This document shows positions 12,447-23,122 of a stretch of 64,000 nt of DNA, piece after piece. Position 1 is the stretch's first letter. The number at the start of each line of letters is the position of its first letter. The translations under genes were made by a program, and so were the position numbers. Under the pieces are notes generated by a model that was not told the DNA's origin, did no database searches, and saw only the letters and a program-made list of their open reading frames with translations. Location of the stretch: positions 22,041,194 through 22,105,193 of the forward strand of contig NC_087071.1 in assembly GCF_963678635.1 (NCBI RefSeq), read 5' to 3'. The stretch comes from Symsagittifera roscoffensis. Lineage: Eukaryota; Xenacoelomorpha; Acoela; Convolutidae.

Positions 12447-13718
12447 AAGCTTTGTAATCGACTATTACTCCATTATAATTGATGATTATCCACGGAATCT
12501 CACGCCGGGAATCTCAATAGCTCATTTGAAACAAAATACCGCTGGGACTAAATTTGGTAGAGTTGGGTTTTGAAAATTGCCAATTAGGCAAACTTGAATC
12601 AATTAACGCGCCACATACTCTTTAATAATGCGTAGAGGACACTTTAATCAGGCTCTGAACTTATTGCAATTATTAGATAGGACAGCTATTTTGTTTTATC
12701 AACTCTTCATTAGATAGACAATTTATTACTCTGTACTCAGGGACATACACATTTTTAAAAAAAATTCTGAGAAAAAAATATATATTTTATCGTTTTTGCG
12801 GCGGAAAACCTATTTAATGGACAATACTTATCAGCCGCTACTTTAATATACCAATCTTTTATGAAATTATATTCCATCAAAACGAACTAAGAAACCAACT
12901 AATTAAAAATTTCCCGACTTTACAGCCCGAATTTTAGTTTTGAATTGATCCATGTACCAATCCATGGCGATTAACAAAAACTCTACTCCACTGTGAAACA
13001 AATGCTAAAAAATACACTACTAAAAATAAGATAGCCAATTTTCTTATTTATATACAAAAAGAATCCAACTGGTTTGAGTTTTAATATTTATTTTTAGGCT
13101 TTCAAGAAACGTCGATTTTTAGAACTTTGGAAAGGTCGATTTTGAGTAGCGACAGTCTGGAAATACCTGAGCTAGCTCGCGGTAGCCGTGACTGTGAAAC
13201 CCCGGTCAATGTAAAAAGTGAGGGCAAAAGTTCATGAAATTCTGAAAACTAATGCAGTCCAGATTTAAGATTGAATTAAAGAGTTTGAGCAGAAAATGAG
13301 AAAATAATCTATCTTCAAACTGAACATCTGACACATTTTTTTTGTCAGTTTGGTATAAAACTGTCAATTTTAAGCATAGTTGTTTAGCATAAGAACTGCA
13401 TTAACTTATTAGCATCTTCTCCGCTAAAGCGGTCAAGTTAAATATTTCACACTACACCCACCAAGATGTTTTAACGTTAGCTATTGAGGTACATAAATAT
13501 ACACTAAATGACTGACCAAAAAATTCCACTTAGAACCAAGCTTACATCCTATCCCCTGAAGTGTATTCAGGGGGAGGATGTAAACTTGGCCTTAAAGGTC
13601 TTGCGTCTCTGATTCCATCGTAACTGTAACATTTTCATTCTTTTGTGCCAATATAAAGCCTCCATTGTTCCGTTATTGGCGATTTGGAGTGTTTAAACAT
13701 AATTGAATGCAAAACTTA
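12447..13718. other. no gene seen; possible old repeat copy at 12540-12790
   Basis: The stretch near 12565-12640 (AATTAACGCGCCACATA and surroundings) resembles the interior of the hairpin-ended repeat, strongly diverged. Nothing else could be assigned. Confidence 0.4.
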
Positions 13719-14257
13719 ACAAGACTGCTCGTATCAGGGTGAAGCCCTGAATGTTCCGACTGCCTTTTAAGGTTTATGGAGCAGCAGTAATAGCATAAAA
13801 AATTTAATGAAATAAAATAAAATGAAAATTTTTTTTCTTAATTTGAAATTTTTTATCAAAATCATCCTCCCACACGCCATATAAAGCACAAAAAAAATAG
13901 ATTTTGTTCCTTGTAACAAATCAATTATGGCAAATAAGCTTTGTTCAACCAATTTGGAACGATTTATAAGACGGATTAAGTCTCCGCTTACGCGTTAATA
14001 GCGCGAATGATATCGCGCGTTAATTGTCCCAAATTGGTCAAAATGGCCAAAATGGCAATCTTTAAACCCTCATAAATTTACGCAAAATAATCACAGGTGA
14101 AATATCTTTCCAAATTTAAGCTCAGGACAACAATGGCTTTCGAATGATAAAAAAAATACGTCAAAAATGGCTAGTTAAAAAGTCGAAATTTGTATGAAGA
14201 AAAAAAAACCCACCCCGAGCACAAATGTTCCGTTACTTTCGTATCGAAAGTCGGAAC
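13719..14257 (+). repeat. non-autonomous hairpin-ended repeat, copy C
   Basis: Begins AACAAGACTGCTCGTATCAG, has the terminal hairpin, then GTTCCGACTGCC, the CGCG-rich interior, and ends with a CGTATCGAAAGTCGGAAC stem. The inner GTTCCGACT and outer AGTCGGAAC form a short inverted repeat. It is followed without a gap by copy D. Confidence 0.87.
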
Positions 14258-14532
14258 AACAAGACTGCTCGTATCAGGGCAAAGCGTATCGCGCGTTAAA
14301 TGTCCCAAATTGGTCAAAATGGCCAAAATGGCAATCTTTAAACCCTCATAAATTTACGCAAAATAATCACAGGTGAAATATCTTTCCAAATTTAAGCTCA
14401 GGACAACAATACCTTTTGAATGATATAAGAAAATTCCGCCAAAAAGGCTAGTTAAGAAGTCGAAGTTTGTCTGACGAAAAAACCCACCCCGAGCACAAAT
14501 ACTCCGTTACTTTTGTTACAAAAGTCGGAGCA
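14258..14532 (+). repeat. hairpin-ended repeat, copy D, internally deleted, in tandem with C
   Basis: Starts again with AACAAGACTGCTCGTATCAG, then jumps from the first hairpin arm straight to the CGCG-rich interior, so about 260 bases are missing compared with copy C. The end is recognisable at AAAAGTCGGAGC. The direct abutment suggests tandem insertion or unequal exchange. Confidence 0.8.
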
Positions 14533-15404
14533 AAAAAGTCGAAAAAAAGACTTGAACATTTTGTGTGAAAGTTCCGCCACATGCAAAAACAAAGTTGAAG
14601 GGACAATTTTTGGCGTCTGGTAACCACAAATTCTGACTCTCAAATAATTATCAGCGTGTTTCAAATCACCATACTAACAAAGTTCGACATTCAATTATGT
14701 TCCACGAAAAACATAGATTTCTAATCTTTGATGCATATCAATCAAAACTTGAATATATATTTAAGAGCTGATTTTTACCAAAAAAACGACTATTGCAAGC
14801 AGATTTAATTTATATGAAGGATATTTTTGAGAAACTAGCCAGTATGTAAGCAATTGAACATGCCGTGGAAAAGTTCAGGATCTAAAATTTGGCACGGAAA
14901 ATAGATCCCTCGATAATTCAAAAAACAAAATAAAATACGTTCAATTTTTGCTGATTTTTTTTCCCGAAAAGTCAGTTCGAAGTTCTTTTGACAAAGAATT
15001 ATTCTTTTAAAATTGAATTTATGAAGGGAGCTGCTGTAGGATAGAACAAAGGTTGATTTTACAAACAAAAGGAATCGATCAGAGGAGAGGATTAATCAAT
15101 GTGGAGCCCTTGTTGAGAGAGAAACATTCTTCCAGAACAGCAGAATTTAAATTGCTTATTTCCAGCCTACCCTCCTTTTTCTAGATTACGATAGAAACTG
15201 AAAATAAAAAATTTGGCATTTTACATTGAGAACGCACAACTCGCATTTTTAGAGATGAAATAATCCTGATTTTCCAGAGCTCTCATAAGACTTTTTTAAA
15301 ACATTTTTGTGAAAAAGTCAGATGTTGTTTTGCAATTTTTGAAAAATGTTGACACATTGTTTTCTTCTGTTGTTGCGCTTACCGCTCAGATATGTTAAGT
15401 GCTT
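14533..15404. other. no gene seen
   Basis: AT-rich sequence with no recognisable domain or repeat. Confidence 0.45.
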
Positions 15405-16195
15405 GTTCTACAGGGTGTTTTCAAAATATATTGGTATGATGTTGACTTGAATTCAAATTGGGCTTTGAAGTGAAAATTTTTGCAGTGGGCAGCAAAAATT
15501 TGCCGAATTCTGATAATATAATTCATTGAGTTGGAATTTTTTTGCCTGGCATTTTTTCGCGCTTTACTGATTTTCCACTGTATTTTGTGCTGAGCTAGCT
15601 TCTATAGTGCTGAGGTAAAACACTCGGATAGAATGATCTAAAACAAAATTTTCAAACTCGTTTTTCTCAAATTTGGTTTTTTTATTTGGCCAAAAAAAGA
15701 ATGCTTGGAATTTTACCAGCTTTCTCAAGGCGGAACTGGTTTTGCAAAGTTATGAAGCAAGATAACACTCTTAAAATGGGTCAGCTTTTGTGGTTCAAAA
15801 TCAAGAACGTAAGAGTAAGCAGAGTCAAAAATTGTAAGAATAACTACAATGGCCCTGTTTGCCTCCTTAATTTTGAAACAAATAAATTGACCCGCTTTAT
15901 GGGTGTAACTTTGCTTCATAATCTTGTAAAACCGGTTCCACCGTTGAAAAGCAGGTAAAATTTTTTGTTTTCATCATTTTTTGGCCAAATAGCACAGAAA
16001 GCAATGAATATTCATTAAAACGCGAAAACGTGCGTGAGAAAAAAATAATCCAACTCAATGAATTGTATCATAAGAATTCGACACATTTTTGCTGCCTATT
16101 GCAAAAAATTTCACTTCAATAACCTAAACGTTGATAAAATGAGTAAACTTTCATTTAAAAAAAAACGTTTTGAAAACATTCAGTAGAAAGGTTTT
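15405..16195. repeat. about 0.8-kb imperfect palindrome (foldback)
   Basis: Left and right halves are reverse complements of each other around a centre near 15825. TTCATTGAGTTGGA near 15522 pairs with TCCAACTCAATGAA near 16050, and TCTACAGGGTGTTTTCAAAA at the left edge pairs with TTTTGAAAACATTCAGTAGA at the right edge. Because of the symmetry, similar open frames appear on both strands (15686-15958 plus, 15725-15919 minus); these are a consequence of the palindrome and are not genes I can support. Confidence 0.85.
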
Positions 16196-17202
16196 AAACG
16201 TCACCCACCAAATTGCATGTCATTGAAAGGCAACTTCGTAAGAAATCTTAGATCTAGAATACTTTCCCGGTTTGACCTAAGAACGTAAAGTGGCTGTGGG
16301 ATATTTACAGCATATATTTAAGCTAAAATTTGAAAAACGTCATTTCAATTTTAGTCGCCATTTTTTGTGATGACTGGCCGAAAATATTTCCGACAAAACT
16401 ATATAATTATTTCAAGGTCATACGCAGAAAAAAATGAAAAACCTTTTTTTCTTTCATCATTTGCTTTTGCGAAATTCTGCGCTCTTAGTCTTGAAGCCAA
16501 TTGAAAGCAGAACATATAATTTTATAATAATATAATCATAGATTTAGATTACCATGCAACACAATTGCTGGTCATAATCCTCAAGAAATGATTATTGTAT
16601 AAACCTTAATGGCCATCACCACAGAATGAAAATTTTTTGTCTGCCTGGTTTCTTATAGTTTAAACAACACTTCAGAAACTCGATTTAAAAACTTTTAAGT
16701 GGAATGGGATGCTGGAAATAAGCATTTTACGTATTAGAAGGCCAAACGAGACATTCGTCTAGATGCCCACTTTTTGAACCTCCACAGAGGTTGTTGAAAT
16801 GGCAGCATCAACACCAGAACGATCAAAGTGTTCACAAAGCCGAAGCTGTTTCGGAGTCCACGGAGAATAGTATCGATAAGAAGCCAGTTGAAGTCTAAAT
16901 TTCAGACATTTTTCCAGTATACATTTTTCCGCGTTTCAATTCAAATTTGGTATTCTTTAAAAAGATAGAAGAAAGATACTGAAGCTTTAAATTGAAAGTC
17001 GTGAATAAAAATTAAGTACTCAGTAACAGTCATTTAAGCGAGTTTTTTCTAATAGGACGTTCGTGTTAGTCATGTGAGGAATATAGTTTTAGTTATAACT
17101 TAATTGCTTAAGATAGTATTGAGCTGGTTAACATGGAGCTGGTTAATGGAGCTGTTTTATCTATCCTAACAAAAATTTGTCGTGACTGGAAAAGGCCCCT
17201 GA
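16196..17202. other. no gene seen
   Basis: AT-rich sequence without recognisable repeats; it may be intron or intergenic DNA beside the exon-like patch that follows. Confidence 0.4.
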
Positions 17203-17382
17203 CCAATTTGGGATGACTTTACGGCTCCGGATCCGGGATTCTTTTGTCGCGTTCCTCGGCTCCCGGTTGTTCCTCCGGTCGGTCCAGTTGATGGAACAAC
17301 TGGTCGTCTAGTTGCAGTTCCGTGTTTCACGGCTAAAGCCATGTCGCTTGTTCCCTGTGACAAAGCATCTAACGTCAACTAA
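17203..17382 (+). CDS. candidate terminal exon of an unrecognised gene
   Basis: A frame of 59 codons is open from the stop at 17200-17202 to the stop at 17380-17382, in a patch clearly richer in G and C than its surroundings. The predicted peptide is rich in Pro, Val and Gly and ends VPCDKASNVN. A polyadenylation hexamer AATAAA (17381-17386) overlaps the stop codon, as can happen in compact 3' ends. There is no ATG near the start and an in-frame stop precedes it, so this would be a 3' exon or a pseudogene fragment. The opposite strand is also open (17166-17378) with low-complexity composition, so strand is uncertain. No family is recognised. Confidence 0.25.
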   Translation, partial: PIWDDFTAPDPGFFCRVPRLPVVPPVGPVDGTTGRLVAVPCFTAKAMSLVPCDKASNVN

Positions 17383-17392
17383 TAAAGTTCTA

Positions 17393-17912
17393 AACAAGAC
17401 TGCTCGTATCAGGGCGAAGCCCTGAATGTTCCGACTGCCTTTTAAGGTTTATGGAGCAGCAGTAAAAACATAAAAAATTAAATGAAATGAAATAAAATGA
17501 TTTTTTTTCCAAAATTTGAACTTTTTTATGAAAACCATCCCCCCCCACACGCCATTTAAAGTACAAGTAGATAGATTTCGTTCCTTGTAATAAATCAATT
17601 ATGGCAAATAAGCTTCGTTCAACCAATTTGGAACGATTTATAAGTTGGGTTAAATCTCCGCTTACGCGTTAATAGCGCGAATTATATCGCGCGTTAATTG
17701 TACCAAATCTTTAAACCCTCATAACTTTACGAAAAATGATCACAGGTAAAATATCTTTTCAAATTTAGGCTCAGGACAACAATAGCTTTCGAATGATATA
17801 AAAAAAATTCCGTCAAAAATGGCTAGTTAAAAAGTCGAAATTTGTCTGAAGAAGAAAAAAACCCACCCCGAGCACAAATATTCCGTTACTTTCGCATCGA
17901 AAGTCGGAACAA
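17393..17912 (+). repeat. non-autonomous hairpin-ended repeat, copy E
   Basis: Full-length copy beginning AACAAGACTGCTCGTATCAG with the hairpin CAGGGCGAAGCCCTG, then GTTCCGACTGCC, the CGCG-rich interior near 17665-17700, and ending in CGCATCGAAAGTCGGAAC. It lies ten bases downstream of the exon-like patch. Confidence 0.87.
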
Positions 17913-20085
17913 TTACGGCGCAAGTGAAGTTGATTCGTACAATTTAGTGCTATTAAGCGGCGCTGTTTTGGAACTGACATAAAAGTTCTCTATAATCTTT
18001 TTTCAGAATTCTTATCGCCCAATTGTTGCAATTGAAATTGAAACACAATTTTAGTCCACGATGATAAAACCAGAAACCTAACCAAACAAGATCTATTCTC
18101 AAGACTCCTAATTGATAACAAACAAGACTGCTCCTACATAAGGGGAAAAACCCGAATATTCCGACTGCCCCTTTAAATAGTTTCCAATAGTATTCGGTTA
18201 AAGTTTTTTGATGAACTTCAAATTTTGAGCTGCCAATCTCTAATATTAAGGCTTTAGTATATTATATAAATATAGTACAATTCTTAGCCATGCACTGGTT
18301 TTTCATTCAGTTAGAGAGCTTTTTATAGTGCAGTCAAAATGTCCAGCTCATAATGCATTTAATATAGGTGGTAGGTGCATTTTTTGTGAAGAGCGTACCT
18401 ACTGGTGGAACCGATGTTTACAGGATCGTTCCCCGCTCTACAACTATCTTTCCACAGGTCCAAATAATAGAAAAACCATGCCAAGTATAAATGTGTCTCA
18501 TTTTCTACGAAAGACGGTAACAAACGCAATGACACAAAAAAGAATAATTATGTTTCAGCATAGGTGACTGCAGAAATGAAGAGAAGTTCCACGAGAAAAA
18601 ATTCTGTTTTTTTTTTAATTTCTCATTTAAAAAAAATTACTGGCACGATTTGATGAGAAAGATATGTAGCTTCGTGTCAGTTTTCCTTGCTCCACCATCG
18701 AAAAAATAGATAGAACTTTTGTGCTCGGTATTTATTCTCCAGATGAATTTCGAAATTTATAGAACAGTTTTTGAGAAGACTTTTCGAATCATCTGAAAAC
18801 CTTTGATATCATGAGCACAAACATAAAGGAAGGACACTGATTTCCAGTGAAAAACACACTAGGATTTTCTTATTATGTTACCAAAGGCAATTTATATCAC
18901 TATGTATATTTCACAGTGTGTAGAAAAATGAAGATTTAGAAACAAAAATCAAAAATCTTTCGACTTTTTAGCAGTTGATTATTTTTTTGCAATCACGAAT
19001 TTTTTATCGATGTTAAATGACAGTGGCGCTATTCATTCTTCGCCGTGATACGAGCAGTCTTGATGCCACATTTTTAATGCCGCACAACTTTATTTCTCAC
19101 CCTGGCCATGTAGCTGGACATCTCCATCTTCTGGTCAAAATCCTCCAGGCAGAAGTTTACATACAAGACATGAGGCTGGACCAGAAGAAACCAGGAGATC
19201 AGAATGGCAACAAAAGCCTGTGAATGAAATTCGAGTTGACAAAAGTGGCCAGCTTAATAGTTTTTGCGACCATTTTTTTAGTCAGCCCTGCTTAAGTTGC
19301 CAGTTCCTTTTCAAAAACTCTTTTCGTGATTTGTTGAAAAGATAAATTTGAAACTTCTCACAAAATTTCTGCAAAATTTTTTTGGCCAAATAATGTCCTT
19401 CTTAGGTTTTGAGAGACTGAGCAAAAAATACACTGACTTAAACTCAAAATTAAATGAATCGTTCTTTTCCGGTTAGCTCTTTTGCTGAAAATAGAACTTG
19501 ACAAGTTTTGATTTATTTGAAAAATATCATTTTAAAACAAAAATTTGAAAAATAGTACCCGGTCGACCTCAATACAATAAAATAAATGTCATCCAATTCC
19601 ATTTAAAAAAATCGAAAAAATGTTTATCATACATTTCCATGCATATGTTCTATGGAAAAAATGCTTATCATACAATTTCCATTACTTTTTTTGCATGCAA
19701 GTTTTCCACTGTTTCGCATATAATGTAGACGACGCACAAATTTTTTCTGCACAAAAGGAACAAGGTTCACACTGAAGGTTGTTTGTGACGGAAAAAGTGG
19801 TACTTTTCAGTTTTATATAATAAGGTCTTACCTAGATTTAACCAAAAAAAGTATTTATTTCGTAATTTTTGTTTTGTTTGGCATTTATCAATAAGTCGCG
19901 TAATCTGCAATTCCAATGCTTTTTATTAATTAACTATTAATATCATTTATCCACGAGGGATAGGACCAACATACGAGCTGTACAGCTCATCACGGCAAAC
20001 CGCTGTTGTGCCCCTGCTTAAGAACTACATGCAATTTTTTTGGTTATTTTTCTGGGCTGGGTAATGTTGCCTCACCATCAACAAA
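17913..20085. other. gene-poor stretch with repeat fragments
   Basis: Fragments of the hairpin-ended repeat lie at 18121-18175 (AACAAGACTGCTCCTACATA) and about 19039-19062 (TGATACGAGCAGTCTTG, reverse orientation). A 79-codon frame ending at 18567 begins at a non-ATG codon and contains a C-x2-C pair, but it has no recognisable family and is not called. Confidence 0.45.
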
Positions 20086-20175
20086 CGAGCCCGTATCATG
20101 GTGTGCCTCGAATATCCGACCTTTCGATTGAGAGGCGGAGAAGTAACCACTTCACCACTGCTCCCCAACCACTTT
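20086..20175 (-). repeat. tRNA-derived SINE-like sequence
   Basis: Read on the minus strand, GGGGAGCAGTGGTGAAGTGG resembles a pol III A-box region, and about 40 bases later AAGGTCGGATATTCGAGG resembles a B-box. The sequence that follows keeps the style of SINE bodies. No flanking duplication or tail could be delimited. It lies just upstream of the first retroelement. Confidence 0.45.
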
Positions 20176-20362
20176 TTATCCTGGTGGCTTCTCATGTGAG
20201 AAGAAGTTTGGATTTTGTGCTTACGGGCATCACACAAAAAGCTCTATGGAACGAATGTTTTTCATACAATTCACAGTATGGAAAAATGTCTATCATACAA
20301 TTCCATAGTGTGGAAAAATGCTTAAACTGCTGCCTTCATACAATTTTTCAGTCTATGGAATT

Positions 20363-20772
20363 TGGAACCTGATCTAAACTACATTTTATGATTGGATAAA
20401 TTAGATATTTTACCACTGTAAAGTATTTAATATTAACCAATCATGATCCATCTAACTAACAACCCACTTATTTGTAAGTGCTGAAATTACTTGTAATTTC
20501 AGCACCAGAGAGATTTGAATTTAACTTAGAAATTAGTTGCCTCTCCAAGAGAACTTCAGCAGCCGCAATAAACCAGTATACCCTAGATCTATTGAGCCTA
20601 GCAGAGACTAGTTAAACAACCTGAGACTAGATAGTATAAGAGTAAGATTAGGATCGGTATTAGACTAAGAAGTTGCACGAATCTATCCGGCCGAAAATAA
20701 GATAGCGTGACGAGCAGACGGTGTACCCTATCCGAAATTACTCTATGAGTTAACCACTTCGGACCTAACTCA
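20363..20772 (+). repeat. 5' LTR of element 1
   Basis: 410 bp, TG...CA termini. Contains an AATAAA hexamer at 20567-20572 and a near-perfect stem at 20478-20505 (GTGCTGAAATTAC, TT, GTAATTTCAGCAC). No convincing TATA box was identified. Confidence 0.96.
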
Positions 20773-20774
20773 TC

Positions 20775-20792
20775 TGGTGCGACCATAAGTCT
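20775..20792 (+). promoter_or_regulatory. primer-binding-like site of element 1
   Basis: TGGTGCGACCATAAG starts two bases after the LTR end, as expected for a site complementary to a tRNA 3' CCA. I could not identify the primer tRNA. A second copy lies in the duplicated leader at 21435. Confidence 0.6.
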
Positions 20793-20858
20793 CGAACAAG
20801 ACCTTAATAGCTTAGAATTAACCAAAAATAGATTAGAATTTAGACAAACATTTTCAAA

Positions 20859-21092
20859 ATGTTATACGACGATAATTTAATCGAAATGTCTCTACGACTC
20901 AATAGATCAGAGCCAATATTCCGAACGATAAGAGAACTACCCGGAATTGGAAGAAGACCTCGAACCAGAGACGACCTACGACAAAGTAGAAACTTACCAA
21001 ATAGTTATATGATAGTACGGCAAAAGCCAACACAAACTTTTATATTTAGAATCTTATTAGCAATGAATTTAGATTTTCATTTGCAAACCTAA
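20859..21092 (+). CDS. leader ORF, 77 aa, element 1 copy 1
   Basis: Open from ATG to stop with the same length as the copies at 21519 and 43148. The protein is rich in Arg and Leu, with the conserved block ELPGIGRRPRT at about residues 27-37. No family recognised. It lies only 86 bases after the LTR, so it would be the first ATG of a full-length transcript and translated as an upstream ORF. Changes against the element 2 copy include many synonymous ones, consistent with past protein-level constraint. Confidence 0.6.
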   Translation: MLYDDNLIEMSLRLNRSEPIFRTIRELPGIGRRPRTRDDLRQSRNLPNSYMIVRQKPTQTFIFRILLAMNLDFHLQT

Positions 21093-21358
21093 TTCTTGAA
21101 GTCAATCTTCATGATCATTTCAGGCGCTAAACAAAATTATTAATATACAATAACGATTGATAAAAAGATCTCAGATCGTTTTCCTAAACTCTGCAGTAAT
21201 ATATAAAACATGTTTGGAAAATATTTATTGAAAACAAAAACAAAAATTAGTAGCATGACAATAAATTGTTAGTAATTATAAAATCAACTGTTGTCCCAGC
21301 TTTATCACCTAAACATAACAGCAATCATAAGCTCACTAAACATCATAAAAAAAAATCT

Positions 21359-22018
21359 AAGATAGCGTGACGAGCAGACGGTGTACCCTATCCGAAATTA
21401 CTCTATGAGTTAACCACTTCGGACCTAACTCATCTGGTGCGACCATAAGTCTCGAACAAGACCTTAATAGCTTAGAATTAACCAAAAATAGATTAGAATT
21501 TAGACAAACATTTTCAAAATGTTATACGACGATAATTTAATCGAAATGTCTCTACGACTCAATAGATCAGAGCCAATATTCCGAACGATAAGAGAACTAC
21601 CCGGAATTGGAAGAAGACCTCGAACCAGAGACGACATACGACAAAGTAGAAACTTACCATATAGTTATATGATAGAACGGCAAAAGCCAACACAAACTTT
21701 TATATTTAGAATTTTATTAGCAATGAATTTAGATTTTCATTTGCGAACATAAAATCTTGAAGTCAATCTTCAAGATCATTTCAGGCGCTAAACAAAATTA
21801 TTAATATACAATAACGATTGATAAAAAGATCTCAGATCGTTTTCCTAAACTCTGCAGTAATATATAAAACATGTTTGGAAAATATTTATTGAAAACAAAA
21901 ACAAAAATTAGTAGCATGACAATAAATTGTTAGTAATTATAAAATCAACTGTTGTCCCAGCTTTATCACCTAAACATAACAGCAATCATAAGCTCACTAA
22001 ACATCATAAAAAAAAATC
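21359..22018 (+). repeat. leader tandem duplication, second unit
   Basis: Second copy of the 660-bp unit, differing from the first at roughly eight sites. It carries a second LTR end, a second primer-binding-like site and a second 77-codon ORF. The following sequence diverges at ATCTTTTTCTT. Confidence 0.95.
21519..21752 (+). CDS. leader ORF, 77 aa, element 1 copy 2
   Basis: Same length and start as copy 1. The protein differs by a handful of residues (for example Leu/Ile and Asn/Tyr in the middle, Val/Glu after SYMI, and Gln/Arg at the C-terminus). A stem-loop (ATCTTGAAG, five-base loop, CTTCAAGAT) directly follows the stop at about 21751-21773. Function unknown. Confidence 0.55.
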   Translation: MLYDDNLIEMSLRLNRSEPIFRTIRELPGIGRRPRTRDDIRQSRNLPYSYMIERQKPTQTFIFRILLAMNLDFHLRT

Positions 22019-22073
22019 TTTTTCTTAAATTAATTTAAACCATTTTAAACTTAAATTCACTTAATTTAAAATC

Positions 22074-22162
22074 AGATCATCAAGGCTTATCCTTGGATCT
22101 TAATTAATTTTCTATTTCATTAAAATTAAAACTTGATCATCAAGGCCTATCCTTGGATCAAA
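22074..22162 (+). promoter_or_regulatory. twin leader stem-loops of element 1
   Basis: Two copies of the stem-loop GATCATCAAGG...CCTTGGATC occur about 60 bases apart, with loops CTTAT and CCTAT. The same pair is present in element 2 at about 43710-43797. Position in the untranslated leader and conservation suggest an RNA signal such as packaging, dimerisation or translation; this is inference. Confidence 0.5.
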
Positions 22163-22675
22163 AAGAACAATTTTGTTCTCCCCCACTCGCTTGGCAAGTG
22201 TCTAACGACCTCAAACGTCGATTCACTATCCAACCCTTCCAAAAACCCAAGACCAATAGAAAATTTTGAACAAAACTAATCATTCAAATTAGGATAAACA
22301 GTGAAGAACTTCGGTTATTCATCCTTCACTTGAACCCTCCTCTTACCAGACCCAGGATAAATCTTAGACTTAGTAAGTTTAAAATAGTATCTAACGAACT
22401 ACTCGTGTTCTAATTATACCTGAACCTTGTGGATCGATTAACTATTCTCCAACCCTTGAACACAATCACTACCCCTAATTAAGATTAAGCAAGTTAACAC
22501 CTTAGCTTATACTAGCCACGAGAAAGTAAAAAATCATTCTTCGGAATCGATATACTTTTCTCTCCAACACTGAACAAATAGACCCAGGTTAAGCTAACCA
22601 AAAAATCGTAAGGACTAACAGTTTAAGAAAGTAGAAATCAACTAACAACTTTTTGCATCCCTCATCCTAAACCTT

Positions 22676-23122
22676 ATGTCATTTAAAAATCTAGGAAATA
22701 AAAAAACAATTGTTTTACACAACTGTGAAATAGATAACAAAAAATACGACCTTGTAATCACACCTCATACACAAACAGTTGGATATATTAGAACAAAACG
22801 ACAAACAATAAAAAGAAAAATAATAACGAAACAAAGACAAATCACACGAATAAGATTTTCAAAAAATGGAAACGCATTTTCAGAATCAGAAGCCAGCAAT
22901 TTAGATGAACTTTATAAATTAAAAGAATCAATTGATAAAAATTGTCCCATTCACAATCAATTATATTTTTCCGACTCAGAAACAACTTCAAATTCATCAA
23001 AAAGAGGAAAAAGAAGAATAAAAAAAATATATAAACACAAACCAGTACACTTGTATAATTGGAATCAATCAATTAGACACATCGATAGTTACATATTAAC
23101 AGTCATTAAACAAAAAAAATGA
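22676..23122 (+). CDS. small basic ORF upstream of gag, element 1 (148 aa)
   Basis: Homologue of the 155-aa ORF at 44314. It is still open. The centre is highly basic (RTKRQTIKRK onward), with a second basic cluster (KRGKRRIKK) near the C-terminus. It ends in the sequence ATGAGC, overlapping the gag ATG by 4 bases. No family recognised. Confidence 0.65.
   Translation: MSFKNLGNKKTIVLHNCEIDNKKYDLVITPHTQTVGYIRTKRQTIKRKIITKQRQITRIRFSKNGNAFSESEASNLDELYKLKESIDKNCPIHNQLYFSDSETTSNSSKRGKRRIKKIYKHKPVHLYNWNQSIRHIDSYILTVIKQKK

Larger units (their letters stand above)
20699..21358 (+). repeat. leader tandem duplication, first unit
   Basis: Begins inside the 5' LTR at GATAGCGTGACGAGCAGACG and includes the last 70-odd bases of the LTR, the primer-binding-like site, and the first copy of the 77-codon ORF. 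The unit repeats at an offset of exactly 660 bases. Element 2 has a single copy. Confidence 0.95.

Noticed and set aside
15686-15958. 90-codon ORF and its minus-strand relative
   Set aside because: Explained by the palindrome centred near 15825.
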